DNA from: Christensenella sp.
Lineage (GTDB): Bacteria > Bacillota > Clostridia > Christensenellales > Maliibacteriaceae
NCBI GenBank assembly: GCA_019420085.1
Contig: JAHZHV010000069.1
Coordinates: 1 to 11,503, forward strand
Length of the DNA: 11,503 nt
Direction: 5' to 3'
Made by a program: the position numbers and the translations under genes. The notes under the pieces were generated by a model. That model worked only from the letters and a program-made list of their open reading frames with translations. It did no database searches and was not told where the DNA came from. Each line of letters starts with the position of its first letter. Positions within the stretch are counted from its first letter, which is position 1. This document shows, piece by piece, positions 1-5,808 of the stretch.

Positions 1-112
1 AGGGCAACATGCCCGAACCTATACGCTCGGTGGAGACCGTGTAAGCCATCGCTGCTGCAGGCTGTGGTGGTTGAGCCGAGAATCCCCCGGCTTTAGCCGT
101 GGGGAGTGTCAA
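1..112 (+). mobile_element. Right end of an IS200/IS605-family insertion element (partial)
   Basis: The first 112 bases look like the 3' terminus of an IS200/IS605-family (or TnpB-only, IS1341-like) element. A short open frame ends at 42-44 with a TnpB-like tail. It is followed by a subterminal hairpin at 84-104 (CCCC-C-GGC, loop TTTA, GCC-G, one bulged T, GGGG) and then GTGTCAA ending at 112. The gaatcccccggc...gccgtgggg hairpin followed by gagtgtcaa is the recurring right-end arrangement of these elements, in which TnpA recognises the hairpin and cleaves just after a TCAA-like tetranucleotide. The rest of the element lies left of the window, so it is not known whether a tnpA gene is present. 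The exact boundary could shift by a few bases because a run of A follows the tetranucleotide. Confidence 0.75.
1..112 (+). ncRNA. 3' part of an omega RNA (TnpB guide RNA scaffold, partial)
   Basis: Two predicted stems sit in the order expected for an omega RNA. The first pairs agccatcgc (44-52) with gtggtggtt (64-72), nine pairs including G-U wobbles. The second is the strong terminal hairpin at 84-104. The scaffold ends with gtgtcaa at 106-112. In characterised systems the guide is the roughly 16-20 nt transcribed immediately beyond the right end, which here would begin at about 113 and read aaaatatccacaggaa. The 5' part of the RNA is outside the window. Function is inferred from family knowledge; only the structure and position are seen. 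Confidence 0.6.
3..44 (+). CDS. tnpB: C-terminal end of a TnpB-like RNA-guided nuclease (partial)
   Basis: Thirteen codons in frame 3 read GNMPEPIRSVETV and then TAA at 42-44. The fragment is too short to identify by itself. Its position is that of a tnpB stop codon: the gene ends inside the element, just before the omega RNA hairpins, which normally overlap or abut the 3' end of tnpB. The nuclease domains (RuvC-like and zinc finger) would lie to the left of the window and cannot be checked. The call therefore rests on context with the right-end hairpin rather than on protein motifs. Confidence 0.5.
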   Translation, partial: GNMPEPIRSVETV

Positions 113-146
113 AAAATATCCACAGGAAAAGGAGGAACGCACAGAT

Positions 147-440
147 ATGAAATCGACGGAACAGAAAAAACAACTTGAAGTACTTGGCATAGTTACGGAT
201 CGATTCAATTCACAATATAAGCTGGAGAACTATGGCAAAACAGAGGCGTTTACGACACCGAACGGAACGATTTTTAATGTTTGTGCGTTTCCGGGGGAAT
301 ATGCGCTTGTGATTGAGTATGCTGAGAACGCCGAAGATGCAGCGGCAGGACGCTTTGAGGACGGAGATCGATTCTATCTGGATGAATATTGTGATTTCGA
401 CGAATTGATCGAAGCGATGAAAAAAGAAATCGGCACATAA
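147..440 (+). CDS. Small acidic protein, possible immunity or accessory protein of a phage toxin module
   Basis: This encodes a 97-residue protein. The ATG at 147 is chosen because AAAGGAGG at 128-135 lies about 11 bases upstream; an upstream GTG at 99 would fall inside the hairpin of the insertion element. The protein has no signal peptide or membrane segment. Its second half is strongly acidic, with runs such as VIEYAENAEDA and RFEDGDRFYLDEY. I recall similar small proteins next to phage minor head genes and polymorphic toxins in Bacillota but cannot name a family. It lies 35 bases beyond the insertion element and is followed by another small gene and an Ntox50 fragment, so an immunity role is plausible but is inference only. 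Composition is more A+T-rich than the phage structural genes downstream. Confidence 0.6.
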   Translation: MKSTEQKKQLEVLGIVTDRFNSQYKLENYGKTEAFTTPNGTIFNVCAFPGEYALVIEYAENAEDAAAGRFEDGDRFYLDEYCDFDELIEAMKKEIGT

Positions 441-499
441 GGATGCGGTGCGATCACTTGAAGAAAATGCGGATATTATTCGCAGGGGGGATAACTATC

Positions 500-742
500 A
501 TGACGAAGGCTGCGTTGATACGAAAAATTGAGAACGGGAGAGACATACTGTTTGACGTTGCGGGCAGGCATTTTTCAATCTTTACATGGACAGCAGAAGG
601 AATCGGAATCGGCGAACAATACCCGAACGATACTGAAATGCAATACTTCAAGACGGCGAAAGCGTTGGTGGAAGGCTTTAAGATAAACGGTGTTGCCTTG
701 GAAGATTTGGTGCAGGGTGTCAGGATAACGGATTATTCGTAA
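500..742 (+). CDS. Small hypothetical protein, possible immunity-type gene
   Basis: This encodes an 80-residue protein starting MTKAALIRKIENGRDILFDV. The ATG at 500 is preferred to the ATG at 443 because AGGGGGG at 484-490 is correctly spaced (9 bases) and the first 19 codons of the longer reading look unlike a real N-terminus. It is probably a soluble alpha/beta protein: an N-terminal helix, then hydrophobic-alternating stretches (FSIFTWTAEGIGIGEQ, residues about 23-38), then YFKTAKALVEGFKI and a short C-terminal strand. No catalytic motif is visible. Comparable proteins occur in Bacillota prophages close to the minor capsid and toxin genes, which fits this site between another small gene and the Ntox50 fragment. 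The function is unknown. Confidence 0.6.
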   Translation: MTKAALIRKIENGRDILFDVAGRHFSIFTWTAEGIGIGEQYPNDTEMQYFKTAKALVEGFKINGVALEDLVQGVRITDYS

Positions 743-771
743 ACGGGGACGGGAGCAAACGCGTACAGAAC

Positions 772-1197
772 GTGCATTCCAAGAAGTGGGCAACACGAGA
801 AGAGATAGAAGAACGACAAGAAACGGGAATACGGCAACGCGGCGAGGGGATTATCGCGCAGCGAATAAAAGACGGTGAGTACAGCACAAAGCTGTCGAGA
901 CAGCAATATTTAAAACATGTGCCGGGAACGCCGCAACAACGGCAATATGAGGAAAGCAGCAGATTTCCGCCGAGTAGATTGTTAATAAGTGAACAAGAAG
1001 CGCAGACGCTTATAGATCGTTATGCGGGAACAGGAGCGCCAGGGATAACGAAAAATGGGACGGTGAGAAATGTCGAGTATGTTTCTACGGATCACGTCAT
1101 CGGTCAATATAACAATCTATCTGGCTGGCATGATACGCGTAGATTTGCTATCCATTACGGAAAAAACGGAGCACATATCGTTCCGGTGAAGGAGTGA
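772..1197 (+). CDS. Orphan C-terminal fragment with a polymorphic toxin type 50 (Ntox50) domain, from a phage minor head (MuF-type) protein
   Basis: This is a 141-residue reading frame. Residues 1-45 are charged and helical. Residues about 46-141 match what I recall of the Ntox50 domain at the end of phage minor capsid proteins: YLKHVPGT (46-53), SEQEAQTLIDRYAGTG (73-88), a TDHVIGQY strand (106-113) and the hallmark C-terminus FAIHYGKNGAHIVPVKE, with two histidines that may be functional. Ntox50 is a predicted RNase toxin; the activity is not shown here. The only start available is a GTG at 772 with a poor ribosome site (GGAG 16 bases upstream). The frame is open back to 682 without a start, so this looks like a truncated gene tail or an orphan toxin cassette rather than an intact gene. 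The MuF body that normally precedes this domain is absent. Confidence 0.65.
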   Translation: MHSKKWATREEIEERQETGIRQRGEGIIAQRIKDGEYSTKLSRQQYLKHVPGTPQQRQYEESSRFPPSRLLISEQEAQTLIDRYAGTGAPGITKNGTVRNVEYVSTDHVIGQYNNLSGWHDTRRFAIHYGKNGAHIVPVKE

Positions 1198-1202
1198 AAA
1201 GC

Positions 1203-1406
1203 ATGGTGGACATCTGGAAGTTTTTCGCAGGAGATCGAGTATCGATTATCGATACGGATAACAAAACGTGGATAGGAGAAGTGCAAGCGGTTTTCGACAA
1301 AGAGGAAGCCCAGTCTGAGGATGATTGCATTGATATTCTCGTAAAAAATGGGGATATCATCAGCTTTTATCAACGTGAAATCAAAAACATTATGAAAATT
1401 GGATAA
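1203..1406 (+). CDS. Small Sm-like (LSM-type) protein next to the Ntox50 fragment
   Basis: This is a 67-residue protein. The ATG at 1203 is favoured over GTG at 1194 because GAAGGAG at 1188-1194 is 8 bases upstream. That ribosome site lies in the last codons of the Ntox50 frame (ending at 1197), so the two would be translationally close. The pattern is five short beta strands: FAGDRVSIIDTDN, TWIGEVQAVFDK, DDCIDILVKNG and DIISFYQREIKNIMKI. This resembles the small Sm-fold proteins that often follow the minor head/toxin gene in Bacillota phages. It could be the cognate immunity protein or an unrelated phage accessory protein. The fold is judged from strand pattern only. Confidence 0.55.
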   Translation: MVDIWKFFAGDRVSIIDTDNKTWIGEVQAVFDKEEAQSEDDCIDILVKNGDIISFYQREIKNIMKIG

Positions 1407-1419
1407 GGGGGGAGAAAAC

Positions 1420-1785
1420 ATGCGCAACGACGATTATGAAATGATCGTCTTCAAGGTTCTGCTGCATCAATACGGCCTCTTGAAGCGGAAAATCACGTTT
1501 GAAGCGGATACGTTTGATCGCTATATCGACAAAGAGAACATTGCGCCGGGATACTTCGTGGACGCCCTGCACATGATGCAGAACGATTATTTGATCGAAG
1601 GCCTGACCTTCGGGCAGACATGGGGAAAAGATACGATTCTCACGTCCGATCTCGAGAACGCGCGGATCACGTCGATGGGCATTTACCATCTGACAGACGA
1701 CGAAACGATGATAAAGCTGCGTGAACGCGCCTATACGACGCCTGGGCTTGCTTCGACGCTCGTAAAGCTCGTGATGTCGGAATGA
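1420..1785 (+). CDS. YjcQ-like winged-helix phage protein in the small-terminase position
   Basis: This is a 121-residue protein with AAGGGGGGAG at 1405-1414 before the ATG at 1420. The sequence is mainly helical. A central GYFVDALHMMQNDYLIEGLTF stretch (residues about 45-65) looks like the recognition helix and wing of a winged-helix domain, and ITSMGIYHLTDDETM follows. This order (helices, a 'second helix plus one-line beta wing', then an I(T/S)xxGIxyL segment) is reminiscent of the phage YjcQ family. Its stop overlaps the terminase start (ATGA, 1782-1785), so the two are coupled. A small terminase (DNA-recognition) subunit usually sits here. I do not see typical TerS features, but a DNA-binding role in packaging cannot be excluded. 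Confidence 0.55.
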   Translation: MRNDDYEMIVFKVLLHQYGLLKRKITFEADTFDRYIDKENIAPGYFVDALHMMQNDYLIEGLTFGQTWGKDTILTSDLENARITSMGIYHLTDDETMIKLRERAYTTPGLASTLVKLVMSE

Positions 1786-3197
1786 AAACGGCGTCCGCCA
1801 AAGCGCGCATCGGCCGCCAGACGCCGACGACGGCGTTCGTGCTGCCGTATGAGAACACCTGCGGCGCGGAGGCGGTCGAGCTGTACAATTCCACGGGGCG
1901 CGCGGCGCAGCAGTGGCAGGAACTTCTTCTTTACGACATGCTTGCCGAAAACGCCGACGGGCTTTGGACGCATACGAAGTTTGGGTACAGCGTTCCGCGC
2001 CGGAACGGCAAGAACGAAGTTGTTGCCATGCGGGAGCTTTACGGCATGGTCAAGCGCGGCGAACATATCCTGCACACGGCGCACCGAACGACTACGACGC
2101 ATTCGGCATGGGAACGTCTGCTGAACCTTCTGGCGAAAGCAAGCATCCCCGTCGCGTCGAGTTATCGCGCATTTGGCAAAGAGCATATTGAACTGGACAA
2201 CGGCGGCAAGGTCGAGTTTCGCACGCGAACGAGTAAAGGCGGCCTTGGCGAAGGCTTCGACCTTCTTGTAATTGACGAGGCACAGGAATACCAGGACGAT
2301 CAGGAAAGCGCGCTCAAATACGTCGTCACGGACAGCAAAAACCCGCAGACGCTTTTCTGCGGAACGCCGCCGACGCCTACCTCAAGCGGGAAGGTGTTCG
2401 TCAATTTCCGCACAGCGGTCTTGCAGGGCAGAACGCAGAACAGCGCATGGGAGGAGTGGGGCGTCGAGCGCGAGACAGACCCGAACGATCGGAACGCGTG
2501 GTATGAGACGAACCCGTCGCTTGGCACGGTGTTTACCGAGCGCAGCATTGCCGACGAGATCGGCAGCGACACGGTGGATTTTAACATCCAGCGGCTTGGA
2601 CTTTGGATCAGCTACAACCAAAAGTCTGCGATCAGCAAATCCGAGTGGGACGCGCTGAAGCTTTCGGCGCTGCCGCCGCTTGCGGGCAAGCTGTTCGTCG
2701 GCGTCAAATACGCCCATGACGGCGACAGCGTCGCGCTTTCCATCGCTGCTCGGACAGGGAAAAAGGTGTTCGTCGAAGCGCTGGATTGCCGCAGCGTCCG
2801 AAGCGGAAATGCGTGGATCATGAAATTCCTCGCATCGACAGCGCATGCGGTCGAGACAGTCACAGTTGACGGTGCCAACGGACAGGAACTGCTTGCGGCC
2901 AAAATGAAGCGCGAGGGACTCCGCGCTCCGGTAGAACCATCGGTAAAACAGATCATTACCGCAAACGCTGCGTTTGAACAGGCGATCTTTGCCGGTACAC
3001 TGTGCCATATGGGGCAGCCGAGTCTGACGCAGGCAGCTGCAAATTGTGAAAAACGGGCGATTGGCAGTGCGGGCGGGTTCGGTTATCGTTCTATTCGCGA
3101 CGGTGTGGACATTACGCTGCTTGACAGTGTTATTTTGGCACACTGGGCGGCAACCGAAGGACGAAGAAAAAGAAAGAAACAAAAAATCAGCTATTAG
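1782..3197 (+). CDS. terL: Phage terminase large subunit (TerL)
   Basis: This is a 471-residue DNA packaging motor, an ATPase plus nuclease that docks on the portal and fills the capsid. Visible ATPase motifs are Walker A VPRRNGKN at residues 71-78, Walker B LLVIDE at 161-166 and a following FCGTPPT segment at 192-198. The linker DPNDRNAWYETNPSLG at 233-248 is typical of this Terminase_1 (HK97/P27-like) group. The RNase H-like nuclease half starts at GVKYAHDGDSVAL (307-319, acidic D313/D315), continues with TVDGANG (D363) and ends with DGVDITLLDSVILAHWAA (acidic D443/D448). Length is normal and the gene appears intact. It starts within the stop of the upstream gene and is followed by a terminator. 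Unusually, no portal gene follows. Confidence 0.95.
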   Translation: MKTASAKARIGRQTPTTAFVLPYENTCGAEAVELYNSTGRAAQQWQELLLYDMLAENADGLWTHTKFGYSVPRRNGKNEVVAMRELYGMVKRGEHILHTAHRTTTTHSAWERLLNLLAKASIPVASSYRAFGKEHIELDNGGKVEFRTRTSKGGLGEGFDLLVIDEAQEYQDDQESALKYVVTDSKNPQTLFCGTPPTPTSSGKVFVNFRTAVLQGRTQNSAWEEWGVERETDPNDRNAWYETNPSLGTVFTERSIADEIGSDTVDFNIQRLGLWISYNQKSAISKSEWDALKLSALPPLAGKLFVGVKYAHDGDSVALSIAARTGKKVFVEALDCRSVRSGNAWIMKFLASTAHAVETVTVDGANGQELLAAKMKREGLRAPVEPSVKQIITANAAFEQAIFAGTLCHMGQPSLTQAAANCEKRAIGSAGGFGYRSIRDGVDITLLDSVILAHWAATEGRRKRKKQKISY

Positions 3198-3199
3198 CA

Positions 3200-3229
3200 T
3201 CGCTCCGATTGAAACGGGGCGGTTTTTTT
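3200..3229 (+). terminator. Intrinsic (Rho-independent) terminator after terL
   Basis: A GC-rich hairpin starts three bases after the terL stop. CGCTCCG (3201-3207) pairs with CGGGGCG (3215-3221) with one G-U wobble; the loop is ATTGAAA. G3222 can pair with T3200, and a run of seven T follows at 3223-3229. The geometry is that of a standard intrinsic terminator. Its place inside a head-gene operon is unusual and would separate terL from the capsid genes unless read-through or a second promoter operates. I saw no convincing promoter between it and the scaffold gene. Confidence 0.8.
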
Positions 3230-3300
3230 CTGCCTGAATCAAGGTACGATCAAGGTGAAAATACCCATACCACGGGGAAAAGTGGGAGGAAAAACAGGAT

Positions 3301-3756
3301 ATGGCAGACTTTAAACCAATCGAAACCCAGGAGGCGTTTGATGCTGCAATTGCGCAGCGAATCGAGCGCGCACAGAATACCGTCCGGCAGGAATATGCCG
3401 ATTACGACGAAATGAAAGCATCCTACGGCGAATTGCAGCGGCAAATTGAGGAGGCAAACAGAAAAAGGAGTGACTATGAATCTCGCATCGAAGCACTCCA
3501 GAACCAGTGCAGGGCGTATGAAACCGACGCGCTGAAGACGCGTATTGCGCTGGAAACGGGTTTGCCATTCGCACTGCGCGATCGGCTCAATGGCGACACA
3601 GAGGAGATGCTGCGTGCGGATGCACAGACGATGCTCGGGCTGATTGGACGCAGGAAGTCCGCTGCACCGCCTCTGGCAGAACCGGAAGCGGGAAAAATGG
3701 ATTCAAAGACGGCGGCTCTACGGGGCACGCTGGCGAAACTCAAAGGAGGAGAATAA
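3301..3756 (+). CDS. Capsid assembly scaffolding protein (DUF4355/Gp20-like)
   Basis: This is a 151-residue, highly charged and mostly helical protein. A predicted coiled coil spans about residues 15-80 (EAFDAAIAQRIERAQ..., YGELQRQIEEANRKRSDYE...). An ALKTRIALETGLPFALRDRL segment at about 80-100 is typical of Bacillota phage scaffolds. A flexible Ala/Pro-rich stretch follows, then a basic helical C-terminus (LRGTLAKLKGG) that in this family contacts the capsid protein. GGGAGGAAAAA precedes the ATG at 3301. It lies directly before the major capsid gene, as expected. Scaffolds of this kind guide procapsid assembly and then leave. No capsid protease gene is seen, which is usual for phages with this type of separate scaffold. 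Confidence 0.85.
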   Translation: MADFKPIETQEAFDAAIAQRIERAQNTVRQEYADYDEMKASYGELQRQIEEANRKRSDYESRIEALQNQCRAYETDALKTRIALETGLPFALRDRLNGDTEEMLRADAQTMLGLIGRRKSAAPPLAEPEAGKMDSKTAALRGTLAKLKGGE

Positions 3757-3759
3757 TTT

Positions 3760-4659
3760 ATGGGTGACGTTCTTAACAGAGGCACGCTGTTTCCGCCCGA
3801 GATCGTGTCGGAAATGGTTAACACGGTTAAAGGCAAATCTGTCCTGGCTGCGCTTGTTGGCGCACGCCCTGTAGCGTTTAACGGGCAGAAGGAATTTACT
3901 TTTGCATTGGACAAGGAGGTGGATCTTGTCGCAGAAAACGGCGCCAAATCCAAGGGTGGCGGCACAGTGACGCCCGTGACGATCGTTCCGGTGAAGGTTG
4001 AATACTCGATGCGTGTATCTGATGAATTCATGACGGCGTCTGAATCGGCGCAGCTTGACACGCTTGGCGCGTTTGCCGAAGGGTTTGCGGCGAAAGTCGC
4101 GCGTGGCATTGATCTGATGGCGTTGCATGGTGTGAATCCCAGAACCGGTACGGCATCCAGTGTTATTGGTACCAATCATTTTGACAGCCTGGTCACCCAG
4201 ACGGTAACGATTGCAGAGGATGATAAGCCCGACGACAACATTGAGTCTGCCATTGCCCTTGTGCAGGGAAGTAACTATGACTGCACCGGTATTGCGCTTT
4301 CTTCGACCTTCCGCAGTGCACTTGCGCAGCAGGTTGATACCACGGGACGCAAGCTTTATCCGGAACTTGCATGGGGAAATACGCCGGGAATGATCAACGG
4401 CCTTTCTGTTGCATCAAACAACACGCTGGAGGCAAATTCCAGCCTTGACCGCGCACTTGTCGGCGACTTTGCCTCTTACTTCCGCTGGGGCTACGCAAAG
4501 GAGATCCCCGTCGAGATCATCCAGTACGGCAATCCGGATAACGATACTACTTTGGGAGATCTGAAGGGACACAATCAGGTGCTTTTGCGTGGTGAGGCAT
4601 ATGTCGGCTGGGGTATTCTCGTGCCCAAGGCGTTCGCGTGGATCAAGGCGTCCGCCTGA
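3760..4659 (+). CDS. Major capsid protein, HK97 fold
   Basis: This 299-residue protein forms the icosahedral shell. The order fits a HK97-fold capsid protein without an N-terminal delta domain: N-arm with ILF/PPEIVSEMV helix (residues about 8-22), E-loop region with ARPVAFNGQKEFTFAL and the strands VTIVPVKVEYSMRVSDEFM (about 71-89), the spine helix LGAFAEGFAAKVARGIDLMALHG (about 100-122), the A-domain with LSSTFRSALAQQ and NGLSVASNNT, and the C-terminal strand HNQVLLRGEAYVGWGILVPKAFAWIKA. AAAGGAGGAG lies just before the start and only three bases separate it from the scaffold gene. Length is typical and the gene appears intact. Confidence 0.92.
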   Translation: MGDVLNRGTLFPPEIVSEMVNTVKGKSVLAALVGARPVAFNGQKEFTFALDKEVDLVAENGAKSKGGGTVTPVTIVPVKVEYSMRVSDEFMTASESAQLDTLGAFAEGFAAKVARGIDLMALHGVNPRTGTASSVIGTNHFDSLVTQTVTIAEDDKPDDNIESAIALVQGSNYDCTGIALSSTFRSALAQQVDTTGRKLYPELAWGNTPGMINGLSVASNNTLEANSSLDRALVGDFASYFRWGYAKEIPVEIIQYGNPDNDTTLGDLKGHNQVLLRGEAYVGWGILVPKAFAWIKASA

Positions 4660-4671
4660 TCGGAGGAGACT

Positions 4672-4842
4672 ATGCGGTATTACAATGCGTCGACCGGCAG
4701 CGTGATCGACGTCGTCTGTCACGTCAGCGGCGGAGACTGGGTGCCGCTGGAAGAGCCAAAAAAGAAGCCCGCGGCAGCGAAAAAGCCGCCCGCGAAGAAA
4801 CCGGTTGATAAACCCGCAGCGCAAAAGAGCACTGCCGAATAA
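4672..4842 (+). CDS. Small head-region protein with a basic Ala/Lys/Pro tail
   Basis: This is a 56-residue protein, short but well supported. CGGAGGAG lies just before the ATG at 4672, it fills the gap between the capsid and connector genes, and its stop is followed at once by the ribosome site of the next gene (AAGGAGG at 4841-4847). The first half (MRYYNASTGSVIDVV..., GGDWVPLEEP) is a small beta-type unit. The second half is a disordered-looking run of Lys, Ala and Pro repeats (KKPAAAKKPPAKKP), similar in composition to histone H1 tails. Small genes of this shape follow the capsid gene in many Bacillota phages. A role as a minor head or DNA-contacting protein is a guess. Confidence 0.75.
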   Translation: MRYYNASTGSVIDVVCHVSGGDWVPLEEPKKKPAAAKKPPAKKPVDKPAAQKSTAE

Positions 4843-4852
4843 GGAGGCGCGT

Positions 4853-5266
4853 ATGGCGGACTATGCCACGATCGACGATATCATCGCACTGTGGCGGCCG
4901 CTGACGCCGCAGGAGCAGGAGCGTGCAGCAGCGCTCCTGCCTGTCGTTTCGGACTCCTTGCGGCAGGCGGCGCGCAACGTCGGGCGCGACCTGGATGCGA
5001 TGCTCAAAGACGGAGAGGTGCTCGAAAACGTCCTGAAGTCCGTGACGGTCGACGTCACGGCGCGGGCGATCATGACGCCGACGGACGACGCGCCCATGAC
5101 GCAGATGTCGCAGTCGGCGCTCGGCTACTCTGTCTCCGGGACGTATCTCGTGCCGGGTGGCGGGCTGTTTATTAAAAAAAGCGAGCTGGCGCGCCTTGGG
5201 CTGCGGCGGCAGCGGATCGGGGTGATTGAGTTATATGCTCAGGGGGACAACCATTCAGTTGATTGA
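4853..5266 (+). CDS. Head-tail connector protein (Gp19/Gp15/Gp42-like adaptor)
   Basis: This is a 137-residue protein. The ATG at 4853 follows AAGGAGG (4841-4847). The N-terminus reads YATIDDIIALWRPLTPQEQERAAALLPVVSDSLRQAARN, the characteristic start of the small helical adaptor that binds under the portal ring and receives the neck proteins. A middle helix VLKSVTVDVTARAIM and a C-terminal GYSVSGTYLVPGGGLFIKKSELARLGL segment also fit this family. It is the first gene of the connector cluster and overlaps the next gene by about 30 bases. Confidence 0.82.
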   Translation: MADYATIDDIIALWRPLTPQEQERAAALLPVVSDSLRQAARNVGRDLDAMLKDGEVLENVLKSVTVDVTARAIMTPTDDAPMTQMSQSALGYSVSGTYLVPGGGLFIKKSELARLGLRRQRIGVIELYAQGDNHSVD

Positions 5267-5582
5267 ACGCCGTCCAACGGGAGAAGATCCATTTGGCGCG
5301 CCTGTTTACGAAGAGACGGCCGTCGATGTGGACAACGTATTGATTGCGCCTGTCAGTGACGAAGAACGCCTGGACACGCTGAATTTGACGGGGCGGCGTG
5401 CAGTGTATCAGCTGGCGATCCCAAAAGGGGACACGCACGAATGGGAAAACTGCATCGTGGCGTTTTTCGGTACGAAATGGCGCGTGATCGGAAAGCCTGT
5501 GCGCGGGATGGATGACCTTGTCCCGCTTGCATGGAATCTTAAGGTAAAGGTGGAGAGCATCGTTGGCGAAAATCAAAATTGA
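5235..5582 (+). CDS. Head closure / neck protein
   Basis: This is a 115-residue protein if translation begins at ATG 5235. A TTG at 5226 in the same frame is possible, but the GGGGTG at about 5218-5224 is better spaced from the ATG. It overlaps the end of the connector gene. The sequence is rich in beta strands (LRGTTIQLIERR, GAPVYEETAVDVDNVLIAPV, RAVYQLAIPKGD, NCIVAFFGTKWRVIG), the pattern of SPP1 gp16-like head-closure proteins that seal the connector after packaging. Identification is from position and strand pattern. Confidence 0.72.
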   Translation: MLRGTTIQLIERRPTGEDPFGAPVYEETAVDVDNVLIAPVSDEERLDTLNLTGRRAVYQLAIPKGDTHEWENCIVAFFGTKWRVIGKPVRGMDDLVPLAWNLKVKVESIVGENQN

Positions 5583-5808
5583 GTTAAACCGTCAGGGCGT
5601 GCGTGCGCTGATGAAAAGCGATGAAATGGCCGCCATGCTCAATGGACACGGCGCACGGGTTCTTGCACGGCTTGGAAGCGGCTATGGCATGGACGCATAC
5701 AACGGATTGAATCGCCGCAATGTATCCGTTTTTGCCGAATCAGCAGATGCGATCGCCGAAAACCTGCGCTGCAACACGATCCTAAAGGCGGTGGGCGGCG
5801 GTGGTTGA
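5563..5808 (+). CDS. HK97 gp10-like neck/minor capsid protein
   Basis: This is an 81-residue protein starting at TTG 5563, with AAAGGTGGAG at 5546-5555 upstream; no suitable ATG is available at the N-terminus. It overlaps the preceding gene by 20 bases. The sequence IELNRQGVRALMKSDEMAAM, then GARVLARLGSGYGMDAY and ENLRCNTILKAV, is a recurrent pattern in Bacillota phage proteins at this position. The NTILKA ending is particularly characteristic. It probably joins the head-tail interface or assists tail attachment. Length matches the short version of the family. Confidence 0.72.
   Translation: MAKIKIELNRQGVRALMKSDEMAAMLNGHGARVLARLGSGYGMDAYNGLNRRNVSVFAESADAIAENLRCNTILKAVGGGG

Noticed and set aside
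99..146. N-terminal extension of the first small gene from GTG 99
   Set aside because: It would start within the terminal hairpin of the insertion element and ignore the well-spaced ribosome site before ATG 147.
2382..3242. Minus-strand open frame opposite terL (286 codons)
   Set aside because: TerL motifs are intact on the plus strand; the antisense protein is Arg/Cys-rich and lacks recognisable motifs.
3230..3300. Possible promoter between the terminator and the scaffold gene
   Set aside because: No convincing -35/-10 pair with correct spacing was found by eye.
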